DNA of 14,331 nucleotides from JBDIAR01 sp039812545 (GTDB taxonomy: Bacteria; Actinomycetota; Actinomycetes; Actinomycetales; Dermatophilaceae): contig JBDIAR010000088.1 in NCBI GenBank assembly GCA_039812545.1, positions 1 to 14,331 of the forward strand. Reading direction: 5' to 3'. Below the pieces are notes generated by a model. It was not told the DNA's origin. It was given only the letters and a program-made list of their open reading frames with translations, and searched no databases. Position numbers and translations under genes: made by a program. Every line of letters begins with the position of its first letter. Within the stretch, counting starts at the first letter, position 1. This document shows positions 1 to 6,900 of the stretch, piece after piece.

Positions 1-81
1 TTCAGGTCCAATGTGTAGTTTCCAGTCCCACATCCGAGCGGCACAACCACTGAGCTGAGCACGCGAAGACAAGGAGCAGAG

Positions 82-504
82 ATGGGTGCTTGGGGCATTG
101 GACCCTTCGACAATGATGACGCCGCCGATTTCTCGGGCGACTTCGATGATGCCTCACAGGTAGACCGGCCCGAGCTGATCCGCGACGCCCTCCAGAACGC
201 GGTCGGCGTATGCGACTACCTCGACGTCGATGTCGCCACCATCGCCATCGCGGCGGCGGCGATCGTCGCCGCCCAGCTGCCGGGGGGTGAGCGAGTGGAC
301 ACGGCATACGGACCGAAGTCCCTCTCTGATGAAGGAGGTGCGATGCTTGCGGATTTCGCGCCCCTTGCGGTGCAGGCGCTTGACCGGGTCGTCGACGAGG
401 ACTCGGAATGGCGCGAGCTGTGGCACGAGGGCAGCGACGCTGACGAGGCGCTGGAGGTCATCGCTGGTCTCAGAGCGCGGCTACTCGGGTGGCAGCCTCA
501 GTAG
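82..504 (+). CDS. DUF4259 domain protein
   Basis: The 140-residue product opens with MGAWGIGPFDNDDAADF, the hallmark N-terminus of the DUF4259 family (M-G-A-W-G-x-G-x-F-x-N-D-x-A-x-D). These are small cytosolic proteins of unknown function, and the length is normal for the family. The start is well supported because AAGGAG lies about 7 bases upstream of the ATG. The rest is an acidic helical domain; an alanine-rich stretch near residues 50-62 and a final ARLLGWQPQ segment are visible. No catalytic motif is evident. It stands alone and faces the minus-strand HTH gene ending at 576. It carries one GGCATAC motif at 303-309. The family call is confident; no role can be inferred from the sequence. 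Confidence 0.85.
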   Translation: MGAWGIGPFDNDDAADFSGDFDDASQVDRPELIRDALQNAVGVCDYLDVDVATIAIAAAAIVAAQLPGGERVDTAYGPKSLSDEGGAMLADFAPLAVQALDRVVDEDSEWRELWHEGSDADEALEVIAGLRARLLGWQPQ

Positions 505-575
505 GTCGCCGCAGGGAGCGTCCACCAGCGTCCCCGGGTACGTCGCGTATTCCGCGCAGCGTCCTACCGAGGTCG

Positions 576-848
576 TCAAGGAGCGACGCGTGCGGCGTAT
601 CGCTGGCGGGCGGCTTCGCCGGATGTGCCGACGAAGGTGCCGATGGCGGCCCACGTCATGCCCGTCCCCCGCGCTAGTCGAACGGCTTCGACGATGTGTC
701 GCTCGGCCCGGGACTGTTCAGCAACCGCGGCGCGGAGAGCATTGATGGCAGGCAAGTCGAGCTCGTCGCCGGGCTTGGGTTCGTAGTTCTCGAACCGCGC
801 GGCGAGTTCGTCGGCGTGGGCGAGGATCTCCTCGACAGTGCGTGGCAT
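576..848 (-). CDS. small HTH antitoxin-like protein
   Basis: This encodes 90 residues beginning MPRTVEEILAHADELAARFE. The N-terminal half is acidic (EPKPGDELDLP). The C-terminal half reads GMTWAAIGTFVGTSGEAARQ and looks like a helix-turn-helix of the W-x-x-I-G-x-x-x-G-x-S-x-x-A-x-x-R-Y type found in small actinobacterial regulators and antitoxins. A GAGG lies 8 bases before the ATG at 848. A second in-frame ATG at 854 overlaps the stop of the upstream toxin-like gene (TGATG), so a start two codons earlier is possible. The gene order, toxin-like first and HTH partner second with coupling, is that of a type II TA pair. The partner is frameshifted, so this would be an orphan antitoxin. Assignment as antitoxin is inference; the HTH is visible. 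Confidence 0.68.
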   Translation of the reverse strand: MPRTVEEILAHADELAARFENYEPKPGDELDLPAINALRAAVAEQSRAERHIVEAVRLARGTGMTWAAIGTFVGTSGEAARQRYAARVAP

Positions 849-853
849 GGTCA

Positions 854-1080
854 TCACCTCAGGTACTTCTCGCGGGCACGCATCGCGTGGACGATGACGA
901 TGGCGGTGGTGCCCTGGACGTAGCCGACTTCGAGAATGAGGGCGGCCTGGTTTGCGCCGATCAGCATGGTGAACCCCTCGCCTAGATCCAGGCTCTGATC
1001 GGGTTGCGGTATGCGTGCAGGATCTCGTCCACGGATAGCCCATGCTTCAGCGCTGACTGAGCGATGAGGGGTTCGTCCAC
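854..1080 (-). pseudogene. frameshifted toxin-like gene upstream of HTH antitoxin
   Basis: From the GTG at 1080 the frame reads VDEPLIAQSALKHGLSVDEI, then LHAYRNPIRAWI, and stops at TAG (982-984). One frame away the reading continues DLGEGFTMLIGANQAALILE through VHAMRAREKYLR to TGA at 854. Adding a single base at 988-990 (TGG to TGGG) joins both halves into about 76 residues. The result has the layout I associate with small putative toxins: H-A-Y-R-N-P-I-R-x-W, then I-G-x-x-x-x-x-x-L-E-V-G, then H-A-M-x-A-R-x-K-x-L-R. An in-frame TAA four codons upstream fixes the GTG as the only plausible start. The stop overlaps the downstream ATG by one base. Either the gene is inactivated by a one-base deletion or a G was lost in sequencing. 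The family name is left open. Confidence 0.6.
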
Positions 1081-1120
1081 GCTTCCAAGTTACCTTGCCA
1101 GGACGGCGCTGTCGAGGACG

Positions 1121-1383
1121 TTGCATTCGGCGCAGCTTTCGAAGCTCGTTGACGAAGCTCAGCGCACCCACCAGCGTGTCGAGGTGACCAAGAATGGCCG
1201 GAGGGAGGCAGTGCTGCTCGCGTCGACGACTACGACTCCCTGATCGAGACCTTGGAGATCCTTGGCGACCCCGAGACGATGGCAGAGATCCGTGAGTCTG
1301 AGCGTGCCGTGGCGCGTGGCGAGGTGTACTCGCTGGATCAGGTAAGGGCAGAGATGCAGGCTCGCCGGCGCCAGTCTCGGTGA
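1121..1383 (+). pseudogene. frameshifted Phd/YefM-type antitoxin gene
   Basis: One frame gives LSKLVDEAQRTHQRVEVTKN followed by GRREAVLLA, the classic Phd/YefM N-terminal pattern (L-V-D-E ... V-x-x-T-x-x-G-R-x-x-A-V-L), and terminates at TGA 1241-1243. The adjacent frame picks up at 1222 with VDDYDSLIETLEILGDPETM and runs to QARRRQSR and TGA (1381-1383), the usual C-terminal toxin-binding tail. A one-base loss near 1220-1222 (GCGGTC to GCGTC) explains the break. No ATG is visible at the 5' end. TTG at 1121 preceded by GAGG is a guess, so the N-terminus may also be damaged. The last codons overlap the RelE-type toxin start by 4 bases (GTGA), as in intact yefM-relE operons. Confidence 0.65.
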
Positions 1384-1643
1384 TCTACCTCATCGAACGA
1401 GCGCCAGCGGCTCGGCGGGCGCTGACCGAAACGCTGCCCGAAGCTGTGGCCGCAGCGTGCTGCAACCTCCTCACCGACGTGTTGGCCGAGAACCCCCACC
1501 GGGTGGGCAAGCGGTTGCACAACGAGTTGACGGGCCGTTGGTCAGCCCGGCGCGGAGAGTTTCGGGTGATCTACGAGATCCACGAGGACCGCGTACTCGT
1601 TGGCGTGATTACGGTTCGTCACCGGCGGAATGCCTATGTGTAG
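1380..1643 (+). CDS. RelE/ParE-superfamily toxin
   Basis: This 87-residue protein begins MIYLIERAPAARRALTETLP (GTG start). It has the RelE layout: an N-terminal strand, a helical pair with AENPHRVGKRLHNELTGRWS, the strand pair RRGEFRVIYEIHEDRVLVGV, and a C-terminal RHRRNAYV. Family members cleave ribosome-bound mRNA and are neutralised by a Phd/YefM partner. The basic residues and C-terminal Tyr expected for the nuclease site (K/R in GKRL, ARRGEFR, RHRRNAY) are present, and the length is normal. The GTG start overlaps the antitoxin stop by 4 bases, implying translational coupling. Because the antitoxin is frameshifted upstream, ribosomes would terminate 137 bases before this start, so expression is probably low. 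No frame damage is seen in the toxin itself. Confidence 0.82.
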   Translation: MIYLIERAPAARRALTETLPEAVAAACCNLLTDVLAENPHRVGKRLHNELTGRWSARRGEFRVIYEIHEDRVLVGVITVRHRRNAYV

Positions 1644-1775
1644 CACGTCAGTCGTGTCTGAGGGTCTCGCCGGGCAACCGGTTGGAACAGCCTAAAGACG
1701 ACCGCAGAGGACCACGCGGCAGCCGTGTCAAGGACATGCTCTTCGGCTACGGAACGTGTTGGAGCCCCGTTCACT

Positions 1776-1795
1776 TCGTAGCACGGGTGCTACGA
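1776..1795. promoter_or_regulatory. perfect 20-bp palindromic operator of a TA locus
   Basis: TCGTAGCACGGGTGCTACGA has 9-bp perfect arms around a GG spacer. It sits 22 bases before the ATG of the truncated Phd-type antitoxin (1818). Phd/YefM and VapB antitoxins repress their own promoters through such palindromes, so this is most likely the autoregulatory site of the dead third TA locus. The surrounding stretch 1644-1993 has no other gene I can support. Confidence 0.6.
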
Positions 1796-1817
1796 CACCG
1801 CCGTGGGCTCGGATGGT

Positions 1818-1970
1818 ATGCAGGTCGAGCGCCTTTCGCAGCGAGAGTTGCGCAACGAATCTGGGCGGGTGTTGCGCGCGGTGGCCGAGGGCCACTCCGG
1901 CGCCCTGCAACTGGAGGCCGCGATCCGGCTGTCCGGCGTGGCACTGCGTCGGCAGGCTCATGGAGGTTGA
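1818..1970 (+). pseudogene. truncated Phd-type antitoxin remnant
   Basis: The ATG at 1818 opens MQVERLSQRELRNESGRVLR followed by AVAEGHS. This matches the N-terminal DNA-binding half of Phd/YefM-type antitoxins (S-Q-R-E-L-R-N-x-x-x-x-V-L-x-x-V-x-x-G). The expected continuation, a strand with T-x-x-G-x-P-V-A-x-L, does not follow in any of the three frames. Instead the reading becomes unrelated and stops at 1968-1970 after 50 residues. No PIN or RelE toxin follows; the next gene is an unrelated SRPBCC protein starting at 1994. The palindromic operator lies immediately upstream. This looks like the left half of a TA locus cut by recombination. Confidence 0.5.
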
Positions 1971-1993
1971 GTTCGGCCTGGTTGAATAGCTCC

Positions 1994-2443
1994 ATGGACG
2001 ATCAGACGTCACGCGTGGTCACCGCCTCCCGGGTCATCGCCGCGCCCGCGGACCGCATCTTCGAGCTGATCGCCGATCCGGCCAAGCAGCCGCTGTGGGA
2101 CGGCAACGACAATCTCGCCGAGTCGCCGGAGGGGCACCGGGTCAGGGCTGTCGGGGACGTCTTCACCATGGTCCTGACCAGCGGCTCCGTGCGAGAGAAC
2201 AGGATCGTGGAGTTCGAGGAGGGGCGCCGCATCGCGTGGCTGCCCAGCGAGGTCGGCAAGCAGCCCCCGGGCCACCTGTGGCGATGGGAACTCGTACCCC
2301 ACGTCGAACACGGAACGCTCGTCCGGCATACCTACGACTGGAGCGGACTCACCGACGAGACGCGGCTGGAACGGGCCAAGGCCACGACCGAGGAGCGGCT
2401 GCGCGCGTCGCTGGATCGGCTGGCCTCGATCGCCGAGGTGTGA
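1994..2443 (+). CDS. SRPBCC family protein (polyketide cyclase/dehydrase-like)
   Basis: This 149-residue protein begins MDDQTSRVVTASRVIAAPAD. The pattern I-x-A-P-A-D-R-I-F-E-L-I-A-D-P, then W-D-G, a mid-protein VGDVFTMVLTSGSVRENRIV strand pair, WRWELVPHVEHGTLVRHTYD, and a long C-terminal helix (RLRASLDRLASIAEV) is the helix-grip fold of SRPBCC/START-like proteins. These bind hydrophobic ligands in a deep pocket; the ligand here is unknown. No clear SD precedes the ATG, so the transcript may be leaderless or translation coupled to the reading frame ending at 1989. It is the first intact gene after the TA remnants and is followed by the convergent monooxygenase-fold gene. The second SRPBCC gene in this window (8831-9304) is a different, AHSA1-like subtype. 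Confidence 0.82.
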   Translation: MDDQTSRVVTASRVIAAPADRIFELIADPAKQPLWDGNDNLAESPEGHRVRAVGDVFTMVLTSGSVRENRIVEFEEGRRIAWLPSEVGKQPPGHLWRWELVPHVEHGTLVRHTYDWSGLTDETRLERAKATTEERLRASLDRLASIAEV

Positions 2444-2473
2444 CGGGCAGGCGCGGCCGCCCGACCGGCCCGC

Positions 2474-2794
2474 TCAGGGCATCTCGATCTCGCCCAGCCG
2501 AGACCATTCGTCCCCCGGCGCCTGGATGCTGATGATCCGCGGCCGATCGACCAGGTAGCGCCCGAAGGTCTTCATCGCCGTGGCGAAATGCGCGCTGCCG
2601 ACGTGGGCGGCGGCGCCGTCGTCGCGGAATGCCTCGACCAGGACGTACTCGTTGGGATCGTCACACGAGCGCGACCAGTCGAACCACAGGCAACCCGGCT
2701 CCGCTCGCGTGGCCGCGGTGAAGTCGGCCGTCAATTCGACGAACCGGTCGGCATACTCGGGCTTGACGTCCCACTTGACGACGATGGCAATCAT
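2474..2794 (-). CDS. ABM-domain protein, putative quinol monooxygenase type
   Basis: About 106 residues starting MIAIVVKWDVKPEYADRFVE. The pattern V-x-P-E-Y-x-D-x-F-x-E-L, then T-R-A-E-P-G-C-L-W-F-D-W, then D-P-N-E-Y-V-L-V-E-A-F-R-D and A-H-x-x-S-x-H-F is the antibiotic-biosynthesis-monooxygenase (dimeric alpha+beta barrel) domain, close to YgiN-type quinol monooxygenases. Such proteins are cofactor-free cytosolic dimers. The EYVLVEAFRDD and AHVGSAHF blocks line the active-site cleft in the family. The family-typical start is used here. An ATG three codons earlier (2803) has a slightly better AGG upstream and cannot be excluded. The gene converges with the SRPBCC gene and lies 25 bases beyond the end of the M50 gene, so it may be co-transcribed with it. 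Confidence 0.85.
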   Translation of the reverse strand: MIAIVVKWDVKPEYADRFVELTADFTAATRAEPGCLWFDWSRSCDDPNEYVLVEAFRDDGAAAHVGSAHFATAMKTFGRYLVDRPRIISIQAPGDEWSRLGEIEMP

Positions 2795-2819
2795 GTAACC
2801 CATTGTGCCTGCTTGACAC

Positions 2820-3482
2820 TCACGATTGCAGCAGCAGCCGGGCTCCGGCATACAGGCACAGGGCCATCACGACTCCCATGAGGAGCAGCCACGCCGCAGC
2901 GGGTACGTGCGTGACGGCCGCCAGTCGGTCGGGATCAGAGCCCGCGGCCAGGCCACGTCGCCGAGCACCCTGCAGCGCGTACAGCGACCGGGGTGCTGCG
3001 ATGAGCAGGAACCAGGCCATGGCGTGCACTGCCACGAGTCGGCCGTATGCCGTGCCCCACCGGGCCAAAGCGCCGAGCGCTCCCGCAGCGAGGACCACCA
3101 CGAGCAACCCGTGCCAGGTGCGGATGCACAGGAGAAGGGCGGCGATCGCCACCGCGAGGCCGATCAGCACCGGCCCCGGCCGACCGCGCCAGGCTCCCCA
3201 GGCCAGCATGACACCGAGGACCGCAGGCCCGGGGTAGCCGGCGAAATAGGTTGCCACCACACCGAACCCGCCGGCTCGTCCCCGCGTCACGGTCACCCCG
3301 GAATGGTCGCGGTGCAGCCGCACCGCCTCGACGGAACGCCCACTCAACAGTCCGACGAGGACGTGAGACCCTTCGTGCACCAGGGTCACGGCGTGGTGGC
3401 ATACCCGCCACAACCACGGCGTCCAGCACGCCACCAGGACGACGGCCGCCACGATCAGCGACCGCAGCCCAAGAGGAGTCAC
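2820..3482 (-). CDS. M50-family integral-membrane metallopeptidase
   Basis: This 220-residue, very hydrophobic protein starts with GTG (MTPLGLRSLIVAAVVLVACW). HEGSH at residues 36-40 is the zinc-binding HExxH motif, placed within or just after the first membrane segment as in the M50B-like peptidases of actinobacteria. Further membrane segments follow around residues 70-95, 105-140, 150-165 and 195-217. The late GSDPDRLAAVTHVP segment fits the second conserved aspartate loop (S-D-x-D) that supplies the third zinc ligand. Site-2-protease relatives cut substrates within the membrane; the substrate here is unknown. Its GTG overlaps the stop of the CtaA-like gene by 4 bases (GTGA), so the two are translationally coupled, suggesting a shared membrane role. 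Family confidence is good, function inferred. Confidence 0.83.
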   Translation of the reverse strand: MTPLGLRSLIVAAVVLVACWTPWLWRVCHHAVTLVHEGSHVLVGLLSGRSVEAVRLHRDHSGVTVTRGRAGGFGVVATYFAGYPGPAVLGVMLAWGAWRGRPGPVLIGLAVAIAALLLCIRTWHGLLVVVLAAGALGALARWGTAYGRLVAVHAMAWFLLIAAPRSLYALQGARRRGLAAGSDPDRLAAVTHVPAAAWLLLMGVVMALCLYAGARLLLQS

Positions 3483-4390
3483 TCGGCAACGATACGGGCC
3501 GCCAACATCGCGAGAACGAAGACGATCGCCCCGGCCAGCGCGGAGTACGAGGCCGCCACCAGCAGCGTGACACCCGTCGCGACCAAAACGACGCCGAGCG
3601 TCAGCTCCAGAATCACCAGCACGGCCAGCGCGACGGCCGTCCGGCGGGTCGACGGCCCGTTAATCCGACGGCGCACGACGACGGCGATCACCCCGGCCGT
3701 GGCCACGGTCAGCGCCAACCGAACCCATTGCAGCCCAACCGGATCGTCGCCGGTCACCAAGCGCAACACCGGCCAGCCCATGCACCGGGAGTACGAACCT
3801 GAGCCTGCGACAACGATTCCCGTCACGTGGACGACCACCAGCGCGGACCAGGCCAGCCACTCCGGGCGATTCGCGCGGTGAACGATCGCGCGCGGGCGCC
3901 CCGACGACTCGCCGACGCGGACCGCGGCGACCGCCATCGCCGTCATCGCGACGAGCGCCGCCAACAGATCAAGGCACCCCCACGCCTTCGGCAGCCCGTG
4001 CAAGACGACGATCCGCCCGAAGACCGCCGACGCGACCGCACCCACCAGGGCAACCCAGGGCAAGGACTTCAGGTATGCCGGTGCCGCCTTCACCCGGGCC
4101 AGCGCCACACCGGCGAGCACGAGCAGCGGACCCGCAGACACCGCCACGACCCGATGGGTGAACTCGATGACCGGACTGACGTCGAAATGCGGTGCCAGCC
4201 GGTCGGGGTAACACCCCGGCCAGGTGGGGCAGGCCGCGCCCGACTCCGTCGCGCAGACGATCGAACCCATGACGAAGGCGAGGAAGGTGCACAGCGCCGC
4301 GACGCGGACGATGGTGACGGTCCGTGGCGGAATCACCGTCGTCCCTGCGGGGTCCGTGACGGCGGGTTGAGGAACGAGGGTCCTGGTCAT
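3479..4390 (-). CDS. CtaA/COX15-like membrane protein (divergent heme A synthase)
   Basis: This 303-residue membrane protein has about eight hydrophobic segments. The loop CATESGAACPTWPGC (Cys 46, 54, 60) matches the extracellular C-P-x-W-P-x-C loop of CtaA, and EFTHR (His 79) matches its first-half heme ligand. His 131 (VVLHGLPKAWG), His 188 (VVVHVTG) and Cys 203 (YSRCMGWP) resemble further conserved positions. CtaA oxidises heme O to heme A for aa3-type oxidases. The second-half His-Arg motif normally mirroring EFxHR is missing: the corresponding helix reads VAASYSALAGAIV. It could be a divergent synthase or a paralogue that binds one heme. The ATG has AGAAG upstream. The 3' end overlaps the M50 gene. 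No ctaB or oxidase subunit is visible nearby. Confidence 0.72.
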   Translation of the reverse strand: MTRTLVPQPAVTDPAGTTVIPPRTVTIVRVAALCTFLAFVMGSIVCATESGAACPTWPGCYPDRLAPHFDVSPVIEFTHRVVAVSAGPLLVLAGVALARVKAAPAYLKSLPWVALVGAVASAVFGRIVVLHGLPKAWGCLDLLAALVAMTAMAVAAVRVGESSGRPRAIVHRANRPEWLAWSALVVVHVTGIVVAGSGSYSRCMGWPVLRLVTGDDPVGLQWVRLALTVATAGVIAVVVRRRINGPSTRRTAVALAVLVILELTLGVVLVATGVTLLVAASYSALAGAIVFVLAMLAARIVAE

Positions 4391-4494
4391 CGGCTTCTCT
4401 TCGACGAGGCGGGGTATGCCGGCAGCTCGCCGGCGCCAACCTCGACCCTATTGACGCCGGCCCGCGCCCGCTTCCGCCATCGGCGTGAGAATGC

Positions 4495-6711
4495 TCACCC
4501 GGCGACGAGGACCAGTCCGCCGCGCGCCGGGATTTGCACGGTGATCGCACCCCCGGTCACGGCGACCGAGGCGCCGGTGAACGCGTCCCGGACGGCAGTC
4601 CCGTCCGGCCACGCCGAGGGAGCCTTCAGGACAGCGGTATTCGTGGACGCGCTGTTATTGACCGCGACGACGACGGTTTCCTGCGAGGTGCTCCGCGCGA
4701 AGGCGTAGGTGCCGTCGTCGGTGCCGGACAAGGTGGTGTCCCCGGTCAAGACGGTCGACACGTCACCGGTGCGCAGAGCCGGATGAGCCGATCGCAGCGC
4801 CCCCAGACGGGCGTAGTAGGAGACGAGTTGGGCATCCACCGGGCCGTAGATGCTCTGGTCGCCCGCCGCATCCGGCCACGGGTAGGGAGCCCGGTTGTAA
4901 GGGTCGTCCTCGGGACCGTTGGTGCCATTGGCTTTCGACGGCGCGTTGATCCCCGCCTCGTCGCCGTAGTAGACCATCGGGGCGCCGACGGACGTGAACT
5001 GCAGCAGCGCCGCGAGGCGCAACCGCGCTGTGGCCTGAGTCAGGCCGGTGTCGCCGGTTTCGGTGAGCACGAACATCGCCCGGTTCGTGTCGTGGGAGTC
5101 GACCAGGTTGAGCATCCCCTGTCCGGCCGCCGGCGGGTAGTCCTCCCGGATCGCGGTCAGCGCGTGGTCGAGCTGGCTCGGCGAGAGGCCCGGCAACTCG
5201 TTGGAACCGTTGTTGTCGTTGTCCTTCCATCCGACCCCGGCCCCACGGGCGAAGCCCAGCACGCTCTTGCGGAACCGGTAGTTCATCACCGAGTCCAGTT
5301 GGTCGCCCAGCAGGTAGCTCGACGCGTCCTCCCACACCTCGCCGACGAGCGGTCCGTCGGGAGCCGCCTTCTTGGCATACGGGCGCAGGTCGTGCCACCA
5401 GTCGTGCGTCAGGTCGGTCGCGACGTCGAAGCGCCACCCGGACGCGCCGGCTACGGACCAGGTGTTCATCACCGACGTGGGGGAGCGGTAGATGAAGTCC
5501 CGCACGCCCGGCGAGTCGTCCTTGAGCAGCGCGAGCGAGTCGTAGCCGAACCAGCCGTCATACGAGGTGCCGTTGCAGGGCACCACATCGTTCTTCCAGT
5601 CGAACCAACTCCGGAAGGAACTCGTCGTCGACTCGCAGCCACCGACCGTCGGCCAACGCCGATAGCGGTCGAAATACGTCGAATCCGAGGAGACGTGATT
5701 GAAGACGCCGTCGAGGATCAGGTGCATCTTGCGCTGCTTCAAGGCGGCCACGAGCCGGTCGAAAGCGGGACGCCCGCCGAGGGCGGGATCGATCTGTAGG
5801 TAGTCGTCGGTGTCGTACCGGTGGTTCGAACTGGCCGTGAAAATCGGTGTCAGATAAAGGGTGTCGACGCCGAGCCCCTTGAGGTAGTCGAGCTTGGCCG
5901 TGATCCCGTCGAGGTCGCCGCCGTAGAACTGCGTGCCGAATTGGTTCTTGTACTGGCCCTCTACCCGTGGGTCGGCGATCGCCGAGTTCCACGGCGTCCG
6001 GACGATCGGCCGCTGAGTGCCGTAGAAGACGGGGCATCCGGTCGTGGATCCCGTCACGCAGTAGTCGTTCTTGGGGTCGCCGTTTCGGAATCGATCGGGG
6101 AAGATCTGATACACCGTGGCATTGCGCAGCCACTCCGGTGTGGCGAACGCCGGGTCGTAGACCGTCAGTTGGAAGGCGTGATCGGGTTCGTCGTCCGAGG
6201 CGGCGCCCCAGCCGCCTTGGCCGAGGTTGTCGTGATCGTCGGCGTATTCGTCGGAGTACCAGTCGACGTCGTCCCCGGCCGTGACGCGGAACTTGTAGTA
6301 CAGCAGACCCGGACGGGTCGTCGCGAGCTGCGCGCGCCACATCACATAGGCCGTGCCGTCCGCGGAGAGTTCCTGTTCATATGCCATGGGCTGGGTCGAG
6401 GGAGTGGTCTTCCCGGTCACCGGATCCAGCAGGTACTCGACGACGTCGACCCGGTCCACGTTGCGAGCGGCCGTCCGGAAGTGAACCGTGACAGACGTTC
6501 CGGAGCTGATTGCTCCGAACGGTGAGCGATAGGTCGGGTCGAAGCTGTTGTGGCCCAGTTCGTTCCACCGGATATCGCCAGGGCCGGGGCTGCGCGACGG
6601 GACTCCCTCGGTGGGGCCGGGGCCGGGGGAGCCGGCGGTACACGCCGCGGCAAGGACGCCGGTGGCGGTCAGGGCCACCGACAGAGCGCGCAAACGGTTG
6701 GCCTTGGCCAT
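4495..6711 (-). CDS. secreted GH13 alpha-amylase-family lipoprotein
   Basis: This 738-residue protein begins MAKANRLRALSVALTATGVL with LAAAC at residues 20-24, a lipoprotein signal. A low-complexity Pro/Gly/Ser linker follows. Residues ~55-190 form a beta-rich N-terminal domain like those of neopullulanase/cyclomaltodextrinase relatives. The GH13 barrel shows all four motifs: DGVFNH (~336), GWRFDVATD with the nucleophile Asp (~431), GEVWED with the acid/base Glu (~460) and NLVDSHDT with the transition-state Asp (~543). A C-terminal beta domain closes it. It should hydrolyse alpha-1,4 or alpha-1,6 glucans at the cell surface; the exact subfamily cannot be fixed by eye. GGAGG lies 5 bases before the ATG. 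The sugar transporter operon lies upstream on the same strand, past a hairpin. Bases 5381-6711 carry no GTATGCC motif. Confidence 0.93.
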   Translation of the reverse strand: MAKANRLRALSVALTATGVLAAACTAGSPGPGPTEGVPSRSPGPGDIRWNELGHNSFDPTYRSPFGAISSGTSVTVHFRTAARNVDRVDVVEYLLDPVTGKTTPSTQPMAYEQELSADGTAYVMWRAQLATTRPGLLYYKFRVTAGDDVDWYSDEYADDHDNLGQGGWGAASDDEPDHAFQLTVYDPAFATPEWLRNATVYQIFPDRFRNGDPKNDYCVTGSTTGCPVFYGTQRPIVRTPWNSAIADPRVEGQYKNQFGTQFYGGDLDGITAKLDYLKGLGVDTLYLTPIFTASSNHRYDTDDYLQIDPALGGRPAFDRLVAALKQRKMHLILDGVFNHVSSDSTYFDRYRRWPTVGGCESTTSSFRSWFDWKNDVVPCNGTSYDGWFGYDSLALLKDDSPGVRDFIYRSPTSVMNTWSVAGASGWRFDVATDLTHDWWHDLRPYAKKAAPDGPLVGEVWEDASSYLLGDQLDSVMNYRFRKSVLGFARGAGVGWKDNDNNGSNELPGLSPSQLDHALTAIREDYPPAAGQGMLNLVDSHDTNRAMFVLTETGDTGLTQATARLRLAALLQFTSVGAPMVYYGDEAGINAPSKANGTNGPEDDPYNRAPYPWPDAAGDQSIYGPVDAQLVSYYARLGALRSAHPALRTGDVSTVLTGDTTLSGTDDGTYAFARSTSQETVVVAVNNSASTNTAVLKAPSAWPDGTAVRDAFTGASVAVTGGAITVQIPARGGLVLVAG

Positions 6712-6807
6712 GTCAGCCTCCGAGTCCTTCGCTGGGACACACCGCCGGACACCGGGCCGGTTGGGTCGGTCGCTGACGAAGAGTCATCCGGGTCGCCGGT
6801 GATACCG

Positions 6808-6846
6808 AACGGGGCGATCCGAGCCTAGCGCTCGGGTCGCCCCGTT
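6808..6846 (-). terminator. long GC-rich hairpin between uspA and amylase gene
   Basis: Arms 6808-6823 and 6831-6846 are 16 bases each with one non-Watson-Crick position and a 7-base loop, ending AACGGGG/CCCCGTT. It lies 54 bases after the stop of the UspA gene and 97 bases before the amylase start, so it should end the AHSA1-MFS-uspA transcript. No U-tract follows, which is common for actinobacterial terminators. The odd pair is a U-G wobble when read on the plus strand and an A-C mismatch on the minus strand. Confidence 0.6.
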
Positions 6847-6900
6847 GCGTGGTGTCGAGGTCTCCTCGCGGGCCGGCAGGAGGCCTCGAGCACCGCCGTG

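Noticed and set aside
1222..1243. Programmed frameshift rescuing the antitoxin
   Set aside because: No slippery heptamer of the X-XXY-YYZ type is present at the break, so mutation or sequencing error is simpler.
4418..4434. GCCGGC-AGCTC-GCCGGC hairpin between amylase and ctaA-like genes as terminator
   Set aside because: Six-base self-complementary arms are frequent at this GC content and no U-tract follows. It overlaps a GTATGCC copy.
3827..4708. Plus-strand frame opposite the CtaA-like gene
   Set aside because: It is rich in Arg, His, Asp and Gln with no domain pattern, and crosses an intergenic region. The minus strand has clear membrane segments and motifs.
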